From assembly GCF_019049675.1 (NCBI RefSeq), contig NZ_JAFMOW010000056.1, positions 62,001 to 126,000 on the forward strand: a stretch of 64,000 nt of DNA. The letters are read 5' to 3'. The DNA comes from Rahnella bonaserana (GTDB lineage: Bacteria; Pseudomonadota; Gammaproteobacteria; Enterobacterales; Enterobacteriaceae). A program made the position numbers and the translations under genes. How positions within the stretch are numbered: the stretch's first letter is position 1; every line of letters begins with the position of its first letter. The notes under the pieces were generated by a model. It had not been told where the DNA came from. It made no database searches and worked only from the letters and a program-made list of their open reading frames with translations. This document shows, in pieces, positions 36,686-45,756 of the stretch.

Positions 36686-36739
36686 AGCCGCTCGAAGAGT
36701 TCTCTTTACAACCCGCCGGTTAGATTATCACTGCCTAAA

Positions 36740-36776
36740 CTTTATGCAGCGCTCTGCTACAACCTGCAGCATAAAG
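36740..36776 (+). other. Inverted repeat reaching the aldB ribosome binding site
   Basis: CTTTATGC (36740-36747) and GCATAAAG (36769-36776) form an 8-bp stem. The right arm abuts the GGAG of aldB. It could be a regulator site or a hairpin that affects translation. Confidence 0.35.
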
Positions 36777-36786
36777 GAGTTCCATC

Positions 36787-38325
36787 ATGGCTTATGATAA
36801 AAATCCTCATGCCGTCAAACCGGAAGAATACGGTTTCCCGCTCAAACTCAAAAAACAATACGACAACTTCATTGGCGGCGAATGGGTCGCGCCGGTAAAA
36901 AATGAGTATTACGACAATCTGACGCCGGTGACCGGCGAAGTGCTGTGTAAAGTAGCCAGTTCCAGTACCGATGACGTCGATCTTGCGCTGGACGCCGCCC
37001 ATCAGGCCAAAGACGCATGGGGCAAAATGCCGGTGCAGCAACGGGCAAACCTGCTGCTGAAAGTCGCCGATCGTATGGAACAAAACATCGAACTGCTGGC
37101 AAATGCCGAAACATGGGATAACGGTAAACCTATCCGCGAAACCAGCGGTGCGGATGTGCCTTTAGCCATCGACCACTTCCGCTATTTCGCCTCCTGCGTG
37201 CGTGCGCAGGAAGGCGGGATCAGCGAAATCGACAGCGAAACTGTCGCCTATCATTTCCACGAACCGCTGGGCGTGGTGGCGCAGATCATCCCGTGGAACT
37301 TCCCGCTGCTGATGGCTTGCTGGAAAATGGCACCGGCACTGGCGGCAGGCAACTGCATCGTGCTCAAACCCGCCAAACTGACCCCGCTTTCTGTGTTGTT
37401 GCTGATGGAACTGGTGCAGGACATTCTGCCTGCGGGCGTTATCAACGTGGTCAATGGCGCGGGCGGGGAAATCGGCGAATATCTGGCGACGTCCAAACGC
37501 ATCGCCAAAGTCGCCTTCACTGGTTCGACCGAAGTCGGCCAGCAGATCGCCGGTTACGCTGCACAAAACCTGATCCCGGCCACGCTTGAACTGGGGGGTA
37601 AATCCCCGAATATCTTCTTCGCGGATGTGATGGATAAAGAAGACGAGTTCTTCGACAAAGCGCTGGAAGGCTTTGCGCTGTTTGCTTTCAATCAGGGTGA
37701 AGTCTGTACTTGTCCGAGCCGCGCGCTGGTGCAGGAATCCATTTACGAACGCTTTATGGAACGTGCTATCAAACGCGTTGAGGCGATCAAAACTGGTAAT
37801 CCGTTAGATATGGAAACCCAGATGGGGGCGCAGGTGTCTGCCGGTCAGATGAAAACCATTCTGGATTACATCGAAATCGGTAAGAAAGAGGGCGCGGAAG
37901 TGCTGACCGGTGGCGCGAAGAAAAAACTCGAAGGCTCGCTGAATGAAGGTTATTACCTGCAGCCGACGATTTTGCTGGGTAAAAACAACATGCGCGTTTT
38001 CCAGGAAGAAATCTTCGGGCCGGTGCTGGCGGTAACCACCTTCAAAGATATGGATGAGGCGCTGCAAATCGCCAACGATACATCCTACGGATTAGGGGCG
38101 GGCGTCTGGAGCCGCGACGGCAACGTGGCCTATCACATGGGGCGCAACATTCAGGCCGGCCGTGTCTGGACCAACTGCTACCACGCCTATCCGGCGCATG
38201 CGGCATTCGGCGGCTACAAACAGTCTGGTATCGGGCGCGAAACCCATAAGATGATGCTGGATCACTATCAGCAAACGAAATGTCTGCTCGTTTCTTATTC
38301 GAGTAAACCGATGGGGTTATTCTGA
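36787..38325 (+). CDS. aldB: Aldehyde dehydrogenase B
   Basis: A 512-residue NAD(P)-dependent aldehyde dehydrogenase with the exact length of E. coli AldB, which oxidises acetaldehyde and related aldehydes. Visible are the N-terminal [30 protein letters not shown], the cofactor loop FTGSTEVG, the catalytic-Glu motif LELGGKSPN and the catalytic Cys in [15 protein letters not shown] lies 7 nt before the ATG. A palindromic repeat starts 11 bp after the stop. Confidence 0.95.
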   Translation: MAYDKNPHAVKPEEYGFPLKLKKQYDNFIGGEWVAPVKNEYYDNLTPVTGEVLCKVASSSTDDVDLALDAAHQAKDAWGKMPVQQRANLLLKVADRMEQNIELLANAETWDNGKPIRETSGADVPLAIDHFRYFASCVRAQEGGISEIDSETVAYHFHEPLGVVAQIIPWNFPLLMACWKMAPALAAGNCIVLKPAKLTPLSVLLLMELVQDILPAGVINVVNGAGGEIGEYLATSKRIAKVAFTGSTEVGQQIAGYAAQNLIPATLELGGKSPNIFFADVMDKEDEFFDKALEGFALFAFNQGEVCTCPSRALVQESIYERFMERAIKRVEAIKTGNPLDMETQMGAQVSAGQMKTILDYIEIGKKEGAEVLTGGAKKKLEGSLNEGYYLQPTILLGKNNMRVFQEEIFGPVLAVTTFKDMDEALQIANDTSYGLGAGVWSRDGNVAYHMGRNIQAGRVWTNCYHAYPAHAAFGGYKQSGIGRETHKMMLDHYQQTKCLLVSYSSKPMGLF

Positions 38326-38335
38326 TGCTGAGTTG

Positions 38336-38438
38336 CCATTAATACCCCACCCCAGCCCTCCCCTTCGCAGGGGAGGGAGCAGGTCGGCGTTTTACTCCTC
38401 CCCCTGCGAAGAGGGAGGCGGGGAGGGGGTTTTGCAGG
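38336..38438. repeat. Palindromic intergenic repeat, copy 3 (full, two arms)
   Basis: An arm starting GCCATTAATACCCC with an inner CTCCCC-TTCGCA-GGGGAG hairpin, then a 12-bp spacer, then a divergent arm of opposite sense ending in a GGGGGTTTTGC motif. It lies in the gap between the convergent aldB and mdfA genes. A short reading frame beginning MPLIPHP arises from it and also from copy 4; it is not a gene. Confidence 0.8.
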
Positions 38439-38453
38439 CGACTCAGATCGAAA

Positions 38454-39692
38454 TCACACTACGCTGTTCGGCGGCAGCACAACCTGACGGCTGCGAAGAA
38501 ACACCACTACCAGCGCCAGCCAGGCGAGGCCGCTTATCAGGTTGAACATGTTAAACATTCCCGCACCGCCTTCGACATAAGCCACTTTTGCCAGCTCAAT
38601 CCCGACCGTGAAAATCATCATGCTGATGACGCCCATGGCGGCAGAAACCGTGCCTTTACTCATGTCGCTGGAGAACAGCGTCAGGCGGTACAAACCGGCA
38701 TTCGCCACACCAATTCCGAACGCATACAGGCTCAGACCGGCAGTCATCCACAGATAGGCGTGCGCAGAAAACATCGTGGCTGCCGCAGCGATCAGCAAAC
38801 CGACAACCATCGGTCCCGCGCCCAGCTTAATCAGGTATTCGACAGTGCGTTTGCCGGTCAGACGCGCCAGCGTCACGTTACCGATAATCAGCGCGCCGAA
38901 AATCGGCACCTGCAACAGGCCATAATCATAGGCAGCTAAGCCTTCGCCGCTGATTAAAATCACCGGCGACTGCGCAATCCATGTCAGCAGCGGCAGGCTG
39001 GCAAAACCGATCGCCAGCGCACCACACACGAACTGACGGTTTTTCAGCACGTGTTTGTAATCGCGCAACAGGCTGGGCATGGAGAACGGTTCGCCCAAAC
39101 GGGAAGCTGTTTCCGGCATAGATTTCCACAAACCCCACAGCGCGATGGCGGCGAGCACGGCAAAAATCACAAACATCGACTGCCACGGCGCAACGTGGAT
39201 CAGCGCCGCACCGGCCAGCGGGCCGAGCAACGGCGCAATGAGCGCGACGTTAGCCATCATGGCGGTGATTTTGATACACACCGATTCTTCGAAGGATTCC
39301 TGTATTGCGGCATAACCGACAGCGCCGATAAAGCACAGGCTGATGCCTTGCAGGAAACGCATCACCATAAACTGCTCGATGTTTTGTACGAACAAAATCG
39401 CCAGGCAGGTGATGATGAAAAAGGTCACGCCGGTCAGCATCACCGGACGACGCCCGCGGCGATCTGACAGCGGTCCGAGCAGCCATTGCAGGAACATACC
39501 GCCAGCGAGATAAGCGGTCATGGATGTTGGCACCCATTCTTCCCCGGCATTGAAATTAGCCACGACGGCCAGCATGCCCGGTTGGATCATATCGTTGCCG
39601 ATATAGGTCGCGAACTCGAAAAGCACCAGACACAGAGGGAACAAAAGCGCCTGCCGACCCAGTATGGACGCAGTATTTGGAGAATTATGCAT
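38454..39692 (-). CDS. mdfA: Multidrug/chloramphenicol efflux transporter MdfA
   Basis: A 412-residue MFS drug:proton antiporter similar to E. coli MdfA (410 aa) along its length. The acidic residues that bind cationic drugs and protons sit at the same positions: Glu26 and Asp34 in [15 protein letters not shown]. Motif A ([14 protein letters not shown]) and [18 protein letters not shown] with the essential Arg are present. No clear ribosome binding site precedes the ATG, but the MdfA N-terminus supports this start. It should export lipophilic cations and some neutral drugs. Confidence 0.93.
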   Translation of the reverse strand: MHNSPNTASILGRQALLFPLCLVLFEFATYIGNDMIQPGMLAVVANFNAGEEWVPTSMTAYLAGGMFLQWLLGPLSDRRGRRPVMLTGVTFFIITCLAILFVQNIEQFMVMRFLQGISLCFIGAVGYAAIQESFEESVCIKITAMMANVALIAPLLGPLAGAALIHVAPWQSMFVIFAVLAAIALWGLWKSMPETASRLGEPFSMPSLLRDYKHVLKNRQFVCGALAIGFASLPLLTWIAQSPVILISGEGLAAYDYGLLQVPIFGALIIGNVTLARLTGKRTVEYLIKLGAGPMVVGLLIAAAATMFSAHAYLWMTAGLSLYAFGIGVANAGLYRLTLFSSDMSKGTVSAAMGVISMMIFTVGIELAKVAYVEGGAGMFNMFNLISGLAWLALVVVFLRSRQVVLPPNSVV

Positions 39693-39930
39693 TTTTAGTT
39701 ATTCACAGACGTAAGGCTAATCGGTTGAAAAATTAGCAGAAAATAAGAGACTGTCCGGGCGGGTTTCGCAAGCGAGGCAGTAATGCGGACTATTTTGCCG
39801 ATTATTTGAGCGCAACGCAATCTTCTGATCCATGTTCAGCACAATCTGAGATCAGTGCTTTTGCCTTGTTAGCCGCTCAAAAGCTCGCTAGGCTGCAAAG
39901 CGAACATCGAAAACAGGGGATTTGCAGGTA

Positions 39931-40926
39931 ATGAGCCAAAAAATAAGCTGGATAGATAATCTGCGCGCGCTCGCCTGCATAATGGTGGTAATGATCCACG
40001 CCAGCACGTCGCTGGTGGTCAATTTCGCTGCGATGCACTCCGCTGAATGGACGGTGGCAAACCTGCTCAATTCGGCCTCGCGCGTCTGTGTACCGCTGTT
40101 TTTTATGATTTCCGGCGTACTATTTTTTGGTGAGAAAAGCGCGCAAAAACGGCATTTCCTGCGCATCACTTTATGCCTGCTTTTTTACAGCACCGTCTCG
40201 CTGCTCTATATACTCACGATGACAAAAATCGGTTTTTGGCCGTCTTTGCGTCTCATTCTGGAAAAACCGGTGTTTTATCACCTTTGGTTTTTCTATGCGA
40301 TTATCGTGATCTACCTGCTTTCCCCGCTGATTAACGTTAAATCTGTTTCAGGAAAGTACCTGTTGATCGCCGGAATGCTGCTCGGTGTGCTGGCAAATCC
40401 CCAACTGCCGGTAGTGACGTGGCAGAAAATCCATCTTCTGCCGCTGGATTTGTATATCAGTGGCGATACCTTCTATTACGTCTTGTATGCCCTGATGGGG
40501 CGCGCCGTCAGCCAGCTTAATACCGAAAAAAAACCGGTCACAGTGACGGCAAGCGTCATATTCCTTCTCAGCACGCTGGCGATTGCTACGGGCACTTACC
40601 GGCAGATGCAGATTAACCAGAATTTCGCCGACACGTTCTACGTCTACAGCGGTCCGCTGGTGTTTATTTCTGCGATGTCGCTGTTTGTGGTTTTCAAAAA
40701 CGTGCTGGCGAAAGGTATTCTGCCGGGATTTGCGCTGATCTCCCGCCATTCTCTGGCTATCTACGGCTTTCATGCGCTGATCATCATCGGTCTGCGCAGC
40801 CAGCATCTCGACTTCCCGCAATATCCGCTTCTGAATATCGCGTATCTCTTCGCCTGCGGGCTCGGTGGCGGTTTATTACTGGCGTTGGGGCTGGGAAAAA
40901 TAGACCGGCGGAACTGGGTGAGTTAA
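39931..40926 (+). CDS. wecH: O-acetyltransferase WecH (acyltransferase 3 family)
   Basis: A 331-residue membrane acyltransferase, the same length as E. coli WecH (YiaH), which O-acetylates enterobacterial common antigen. About ten transmembrane helices. The N-terminal WIDNLRALACIMVVMIHAS carries the conserved His of the family, and NSASRVCVPLFFMISG and YHLWFFYAI are strong matches. The ATG at 39931 is preferred over a TTG three codons upstream. In E. coli it lies beside glyQ; here it is relocated next to mdfA. It overlaps the convergent regulator gene by 4 bp. Confidence 0.9.
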   Translation: MSQKISWIDNLRALACIMVVMIHASTSLVVNFAAMHSAEWTVANLLNSASRVCVPLFFMISGVLFFGEKSAQKRHFLRITLCLLFYSTVSLLYILTMTKIGFWPSLRLILEKPVFYHLWFFYAIIVIYLLSPLINVKSVSGKYLLIAGMLLGVLANPQLPVVTWQKIHLLPLDLYISGDTFYYVLYALMGRAVSQLNTEKKPVTVTASVIFLLSTLAIATGTYRQMQINQNFADTFYVYSGPLVFISAMSLFVVFKNVLAKGILPGFALISRHSLAIYGFHALIIIGLRSQHLDFPQYPLLNIAYLFACGLGGGLLLALGLGKIDRRNWVS

Positions 40927-41846
40927 AGCCTGCCCTCCCACCTTTCCTGCGCCCGTCTGAACTGTCTTGCGGACGAGAATCCGGCGGCCAGCGCAGCTTT
41001 TTCTATGCCCGCGCCCTGTTGCAGGCGTTGTTGTGCGATGGCGATGCGCAGTTGCTCGTGGTAATCACGCACGCTGATCCCCAGATGCTGGCGGAACAAG
41101 CGGGTGAGATGGCGGCTGCTGATGTGTGCTCTGACAGCGACGTCCTCTACCTGCCAGGCGGATTCCGGTTCGGCGGCCATCAGGTTTTGCGCGCGGTGTA
41201 CGGCGTGATGCAGGTGGTTGCGATAACGCAGCCACGGTGAAAGTTGCGGGTCATCACCGCCACGGCGGAAATACACCACCATTTCGCGGGCGACATCCAG
41301 CGCGGCCTGCGGCCCCAGATGGGTGGCGATCAGATGCAGCGCCAGATCGATACCGGCGCTGATGCCCGCGCTGGTCAGCACCGAGCGGTCTTCGACAAAT
41401 ATCCGGTTATCCTTCACCTGCGCGGCGGGTACCTGCTGGCGTAAACGGTCGATCACATCGTGATGTGTGGTGCACTGATAGCCGTCGAGCAGCCCGGCTT
41501 TCCCGGCCAGCAGGCTGCCGGAACAGATACACACCAGCGTTAAATCCCCTGCCTCAATGGCGCTTTTCTGCTGATGCAGCCAGTCGCAGGCTATTTGCGC
41601 GACCGGCGAGGCAAAGTTTTCAGTGGATTCCGCCACGCCCGGCATGATCAGAATACTGCCTGCGGGCAGACCTGGCGGCAGTGGCTGCAAATGGCTGACC
41701 GTCAGGCCAGTAGACATCACGACTTCCGCCTGTGGTCCGATGTAATGCAGGTGGAATTGCCCGCTCAGGCGCAACGCTTCTGCCGGACCGGTCAGATCCA
41801 AAGACATCACGCCGGGGAGCGTCACAAAGTAGACATTTCGCTGCAT
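40923..41846 (-). CDS. GlxA-family regulator (DJ-1/PfpI domain plus AraC helix-turn-helix)
   Basis: A 307-residue transcription factor. Residues about 1-190 form a DJ-1/PfpI-like sensor domain (VYFVTLPGVMSLDLTGPAEAL, CICSGSLLAGKAGLLDG, TSAGISAGIDLALHLI). Residues about 215-305 are an AraC-type DNA-binding domain (ISSRHLTRLFRQHLGIS and AALAAGFSSARQFRRA). It follows the isochorismatase-type hydrolase by 35 bp on the same strand and probably controls it. The effector is unknown. Confidence 0.87.
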   Translation of the reverse strand: MQRNVYFVTLPGVMSLDLTGPAEALRLSGQFHLHYIGPQAEVVMSTGLTVSHLQPLPPGLPAGSILIMPGVAESTENFASPVAQIACDWLHQQKSAIEAGDLTLVCICSGSLLAGKAGLLDGYQCTTHHDVIDRLRQQVPAAQVKDNRIFVEDRSVLTSAGISAGIDLALHLIATHLGPQAALDVAREMVVYFRRGGDDPQLSPWLRYRNHLHHAVHRAQNLMAAEPESAWQVEDVAVRAHISSRHLTRLFRQHLGISVRDYHEQLRIAIAQQRLQQGAGIEKAALAAGFSSARQFRRAQERWEGRL

Positions 41847-41881
41847 AGTGCTTTATCCGTCCGCAGGGGAAAACGCTATCT

Positions 41882-42436
41882 TCACACAGCGCGGTCAAGT
41901 TCCGCCAGCGCACCGGTTACGTCGGTGATGGTGGCAAAGCGATCGGCGAGAACCAGTTCGGTACGCAGTTTAATCTCCTGCGCGCTCAGCGTGACGCCGC
42001 TGGCGTGGGTCATCGGGAAGGTCAGCGTCGCTTCAGTCACAAAGGTGACCGAATAACCCAGATCGGACGCCACGCGCGCCGTCGTTTCGCAACACTGTTC
42101 GGTGCGCATTCCGGCGATGATCAGATGCGTGATGCCATTTTCGCGCAGCCAGCCATCGAGGCCGGATTCTGTCAGGGAATTGTGGACGTGTTTATGCACG
42201 ACGTGTTGCGGCTGATGACTGAGAAAAGACATCGGCGTGACCAGGCCGGAATCCAGCGAAAATACGCCATCAGGATTGACGTGAAACACGTCGATGACCG
42301 GCACATTGCGGGTCTGACAGCCGTCGATCAGACGGGTTAATGCCGTGCTGAAAGCCGGTAAATCATCCTTCTGCCAGAAATCTTTATGTTCGAAGGAACG
42401 CTGAACGTCGATGTTTAACAGGGCACTGCGTGTCAT
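41882..42436 (-). CDS. Isochorismatase-family cysteine hydrolase
   Basis: A 184-residue hydrolase with the family triad: Asp10 in LLNIDVQ, Lys82 in HKHVHNS and Cys115 in GMRTEQCCETTARVASDLGY. Members cleave amides such as nicotinamide, carbamoyl or ureido groups, or isochorismate; the substrate here cannot be told. The ATG at 42436 has GGAG at 7 nt. It is upstream of and probably cotranscribed with the GlxA-type regulator, a pairing often seen for such hydrolases. Confidence 0.83.
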   Translation of the reverse strand: MTRSALLNIDVQRSFEHKDFWQKDDLPAFSTALTRLIDGCQTRNVPVIDVFHVNPDGVFSLDSGLVTPMSFLSHQPQHVVHKHVHNSLTESGLDGWLRENGITHLIIAGMRTEQCCETTARVASDLGYSVTFVTEATLTFPMTHASGVTLSAQEIKLRTELVLADRFATITDVTGALAELDRAV

Positions 42437-42579
42437 TTTCGGACTCCATCTGATGAGTGTAGAATCAGTGTGCGCCTGAAAGAGAGAAGGGAGAATGCCA
42501 AAAACGGACATGATGCTGACAGCGGCGGACGACCTTCGCCATCCGCCGGAAGTTCAGCGTGTTAATCACAGCATTTTGA

Positions 42580-43176
42580 TCAAAGTTTCTGGCCGGCGCG
42601 CCAGTGGTGATAATCGATATGGTCGGCCTGGAAATTGGTAGTTTCGGCATCACCGGTCAGACGGTACGCCAGCTGGAAAGCGAAATCGAATGCCAGCCCT
42701 AATCCTTTACCGCTCAGCAGGTTGCCGTCTTCTACAAAGGACTGATTGACGTAAATGCCGTCTTTCACGTCCTGGTATAAATCGCCGGAACACACGTAGC
42801 GACGGCCTTTCAGCAGGCCGTTTCCGCCCAGCACGCGTGCCGCAGCGGAGCACAGCGGGCAGATCAGTTTACCGGCTTCATCGTGGCGACGGACAAATTC
42901 TACCACCTCTTTGCTGGCCGCCAGCGCCACTGAGCCTTCCGGGCCACCGGGCATGACGACGGCATCGAATAAACGGTCGCCCTGCGCAGACAGCAGTTCG
43001 TTGGCCTGCATCTGAATGCCGTGATAGGTGCGCAGCGTCAGGTTTTTCTGACAGGCCAGCGTGGTGACCTGAATCTCCAGCCGCTCGAGAATATCGAGCA
43101 CAATCACTGCTTCGCCTTCTTCAAATCCGTCTGCCAGCAGCAATGCGACCTGCTTTTTCGCGTTGTCCTTTACCAT
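42580..43176 (-). CDS. DJ-1/PfpI family protein
   Basis: A 198-residue DJ-1 superfamily protein. The acidic residue of FEEGEAV (about Glu20) and the nucleophile-elbow Cys109 in ICPLCSAAARVLG are in place; MPGGPEGS is the oxyanion-type loop. Relatives act as glyoxalase III-like or deglycase enzymes, or as redox chaperones. The role here is not resolved. It lies 87 bp downstream of idnD on the same strand. Confidence 0.8.
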   Translation of the reverse strand: MVKDNAKKQVALLLADGFEEGEAVIVLDILERLEIQVTTLACQKNLTLRTYHGIQMQANELLSAQGDRLFDAVVMPGGPEGSVALAASKEVVEFVRRHDEAGKLICPLCSAAARVLGGNGLLKGRRYVCSGDLYQDVKDGIYVNQSFVEDGNLLSGKGLGLAFDFAFQLAYRLTGDAETTNFQADHIDYHHWRAGQKL

Positions 43177-43263
43177 AATGCAAATGTCCTCTGAGGATAA
43201 AAATCAGAGGACATCATAAAATGAAACGTTGTTTTGATATTGTGAGTGTTGTTGCAGACTGAA

Positions 43264-44295
43264 CTAGAAAACCAGCTGCACTTTCGACGCTCTGGATTTA
43301 TCCATCGCGTAGTCCAGAGCTTCCACCAGACTTTCCTGCGGGAATTCCGCCGACAGTAACGGCATCGGATCGACGGTTTTATTCGCCAGCCATTCAACTG
43401 CGGTATTGAATTCTTCGGTGAAGCGGAAGCTGCCGACCCAGTTAATTTCTTTGGCAATCAGCATCATCAGCGGGAATTCATTCACCACCGGTCCCATGCC
43501 GACCTGCACCAGCGTGCCACGTGCGCGGGTGACTTCCAGACAGCGTCGGATGGAAGACGGATGGCCGGAGGCGTCAAAGGCCACATCGAAGAAACCTTTC
43601 TCTGCCTGATATTCGCTGAAATCGCCCTGTGCGGCATCCAGCGCTTTGCTTGCGCCCACGGTCAGTGCCAGCGTGCGGCAGCGTTCGCTCGGGTCAGTCA
43701 CCACGATTTGCGCTGCGCCTTTGGCTTTCGCCGCCAGCACAATCAGGCAACCGATCGGGCCGACGCCGGACACAAACACATTTTTGCCATGAATATCACC
43801 CGCCTGGTTCACGGCATGAATGGCGACAGCCAGCGGTTCGGCGAACACCATCAGACGGTCGCTGACCTGATTGTCGTAAGGAATACACTGGGCGCTGTCG
43901 ACGATTTTGTATTGCGTGAACGCGCCATTGATGTGCGGGAAGTACATTGCGCTGCCGAAGAATTTCATGGTAGTGCACTGATTTTCATCGCCGGACAGGC
44001 AATATTTGCAGGCCTTGCACGGCTTACTCGGATTCAGCGCCACTTTCTGACCGGGCTGCAAATCCGGGTTATCCGATTTCTCCACCACTCCGACCACTTC
44101 GTGACCGAGCACCATTGCCTCACGCACTTTGAAATCGCCCACCGCGCCGTGTTCGTAGTAATGCAGATCGGAACCGCAAATGCCGCCGCGGGTAATTTTG
44201 ACCAGCGTGCCCTGGCCGGTGTAGTCGATAGTCTGGTTGATCACCGAAACGTCTTTTTTCCCGGTCACGACGCAGGATTGTGTGGCAATAGTCAT
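43264..44295 (-). CDS. idnD: L-idonate 5-dehydrogenase
   Basis: A 343-residue zinc medium-chain dehydrogenase, the same length as E. coli IdnD, interconverting L-idonate and 5-ketogluconate. The catalytic zinc motif is GGICGSDLHYY and GHEVVGVV; the structural zinc cysteines are in PCKACKYCLSGDENQC; the nucleotide-binding loop is GVGPIG. FFGSAMYFPHINGAFTQYK and the C-terminal ASKVQLVF match IdnD. The other idn genes (idnO, idnT, idnR, idnK) are not beside it. A CRP site lies about 63-78 bp before the start. Confidence 0.9.
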   Translation of the reverse strand: MTIATQSCVVTGKKDVSVINQTIDYTGQGTLVKITRGGICGSDLHYYEHGAVGDFKVREAMVLGHEVVGVVEKSDNPDLQPGQKVALNPSKPCKACKYCLSGDENQCTTMKFFGSAMYFPHINGAFTQYKIVDSAQCIPYDNQVSDRLMVFAEPLAVAIHAVNQAGDIHGKNVFVSGVGPIGCLIVLAAKAKGAAQIVVTDPSERCRTLALTVGASKALDAAQGDFSEYQAEKGFFDVAFDASGHPSSIRRCLEVTRARGTLVQVGMGPVVNEFPLMMLIAKEINWVGSFRFTEEFNTAVEWLANKTVDPMPLLSAEFPQESLVEALDYAMDKSRASKVQLVF

Positions 44296-44357
44296 GGAAT
44301 TCTCGCTCTTTAAAGGGCCTGATTGTGCCCAGTAAAGAGGGTTTGCCGGTCAGAAAA

Positions 44358-44373
44358 TGTGATCGTCATCACC
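44358..44373. promoter_or_regulatory. CRP site upstream of idnD
   Basis: TGTGATCGTCATCACC matches TGTGA-N6-TCACA at 9 of 10 core positions, centred about 70 bp before the idnD start. It suggests catabolite control. Confidence 0.6.
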
Positions 44374-44417
44374 TTGTGCCGTGTTACGAAAACCTGTTAC
44401 CCATAACTTGAACGGAC

Positions 44418-45620
44418 TCAACCTTTCCCGGCGGATTTATCACGGTTTCGCGCCGGAATACTCAGGATCAGATGCGTAATTACGCCGCCCGCCAGCCCCC
44501 AGAATGCCGAACCGATGCCCAGCAGCGTGACGCCGGATGCGGTGATCAGAAAAGTGATAATTGCCGCGTCGCGCTGATGTTCGTTTTCCAGTGCGCGGTA
44601 CAAACTGCCCGCAATGGTGCCGAGTAACGCCAGTCCGGCGATGGTGTGAATCAGTGCTTCCGGCAGCGCGGTAAAGACCATGCCGATAGAGCCGCCAAAC
44701 ACGCCGGCAATCAGATAGAAAACCCCTGCCGCGACAGCAGCCATATAACGTTTTTTCGGATCAGGATGGATATCCTCGCCCATACAGATTGCGGCGGTAA
44801 TGGCGGCGATACAGATAGTAAATCCGCCGAACGGTGCCAGAATTAACGCGGTGAGCGCGGTCCACGAAATCAGCGGAGAAACGGGCAGGTGATAGCCGTG
44901 CGCTTTCAGCGTGGCGATCCCCGGTGCGTTTTGTGAAGCCATGGTCACGACAAAAAACGGAATGCCGATGCCGATAATCGAGGAAAGCGTGAAATGCGGC
45001 ATCACAAATGCCGGAGCCGCGAAGGTCAGCGTCTGGCCGTGCAGCGCAATCTCACCCTGCAATCCGGCGACGATCAGCCCGGCGGCCAGCGCAAGCACCA
45101 CCGCATAGCGGGGCAGCGCGCGTTTCACCAGCAGATAAACCAGACACATGCTGCCCGCGAGGGCGAAATTGCTTTGCAGCGAGGTAAACGCGTTCAGCCC
45201 GAAACGCAGCAGAATGCCGCCCAGCATCGCTGCTGACAGTGCCTGCGGAATGTAATGCATCAGCCGGGCGAATAAGCCGGTCACGCCGCACAGCAGGATA
45301 AGCCCGGTGGCAAAAATAAACACCCCAATCGCCTCGTTAAGCGAGGTACCGGGCAGGCTGGTGACCAGCAACGCCGCGCCGGGCGTTGACCAGGCGGTGA
45401 CTACCGGCGTGCGGTAATACAGCGAAAGACCTATGCTGGTGACGCCCATCCCCAGGCCGAGCATACTCAGCCAGCCGCCGATTTGCGCCACACTGGCCCC
45501 CGCTGCTTCCGCTGCCTGAAAGATAATCGCCGCAGAGCTGGTATAACCGACTAAAACCGCGACAAATCCTGCGATTACCGCCGAAAAGGTTAAATCCTGC
45601 AAACTGAAACGCGAGGCCAT
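44418..45620 (-). CDS. ydcO: BenE-family inner membrane transporter (YdcO-like)
   Basis: A 400-residue protein with about 11-12 hydrophobic segments and family blocks GFVAVLVGYTSSAAIIFQAA, STPGAALL, MASQNAPGIATL and FGGFTICIAAITAAICMG. BenE was described as a benzoate:proton symporter; E. coli YdcO has no firm substrate. It is divergent from an XRE-cupin regulator, as ydcO is from ydcN (sutR) in E. coli, and the two share a pair of palindromes in the gap. Confidence 0.85.
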   Translation of the reverse strand: MASRFSLQDLTFSAVIAGFVAVLVGYTSSAAIIFQAAEAAGASVAQIGGWLSMLGLGMGVTSIGLSLYYRTPVVTAWSTPGAALLVTSLPGTSLNEAIGVFIFATGLILLCGVTGLFARLMHYIPQALSAAMLGGILLRFGLNAFTSLQSNFALAGSMCLVYLLVKRALPRYAVVLALAAGLIVAGLQGEIALHGQTLTFAAPAFVMPHFTLSSIIGIGIPFFVVTMASQNAPGIATLKAHGYHLPVSPLISWTALTALILAPFGGFTICIAAITAAICMGEDIHPDPKKRYMAAVAAGVFYLIAGVFGGSIGMVFTALPEALIHTIAGLALLGTIAGSLYRALENEHQRDAAIITFLITASGVTLLGIGSAFWGLAGGVITHLILSIPARNRDKSAGKG

Positions 45621-45662
45621 GGTGAAAATCCTTCTGGTTAGCGGACGCTGGCGGTATGCTGT

Positions 45663-45680
45663 TGTGCGTTATAGCGCACA
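45663..45680. promoter_or_regulatory. Operator palindrome 1 between ydcO and the sutR-like gene
   Basis: TGTGCGTTATAGCGCACA, symmetric except for one base pair. Nearly identical to the second site, centre to centre 40 bp. Confidence 0.7.
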
Positions 45681-45702
45681 TCGAATGCGCTCAAGATATC
45701 AC

Positions 45703-45720
45703 TGTGCGTTATAACGCACA
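45703..45720. promoter_or_regulatory. Operator palindrome 2 between ydcO and the sutR-like gene
   Basis: TGTGCGTTATAACGCACA is a perfect 18-bp palindrome, 36 bp before the regulator start. Its location suggests autoregulation and control of ydcO. Confidence 0.75.
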
Positions 45721-45756
45721 ATGGCGATGAACGATCATCGTCGCAGAGGAGATACT

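Noticed and set aside
38333-38545. Two similar small proteins starting MPLIPHP, here and at 50085
   Set aside because: The similarity comes entirely from repeat copies 3 and 4; there is no ribosome binding site.
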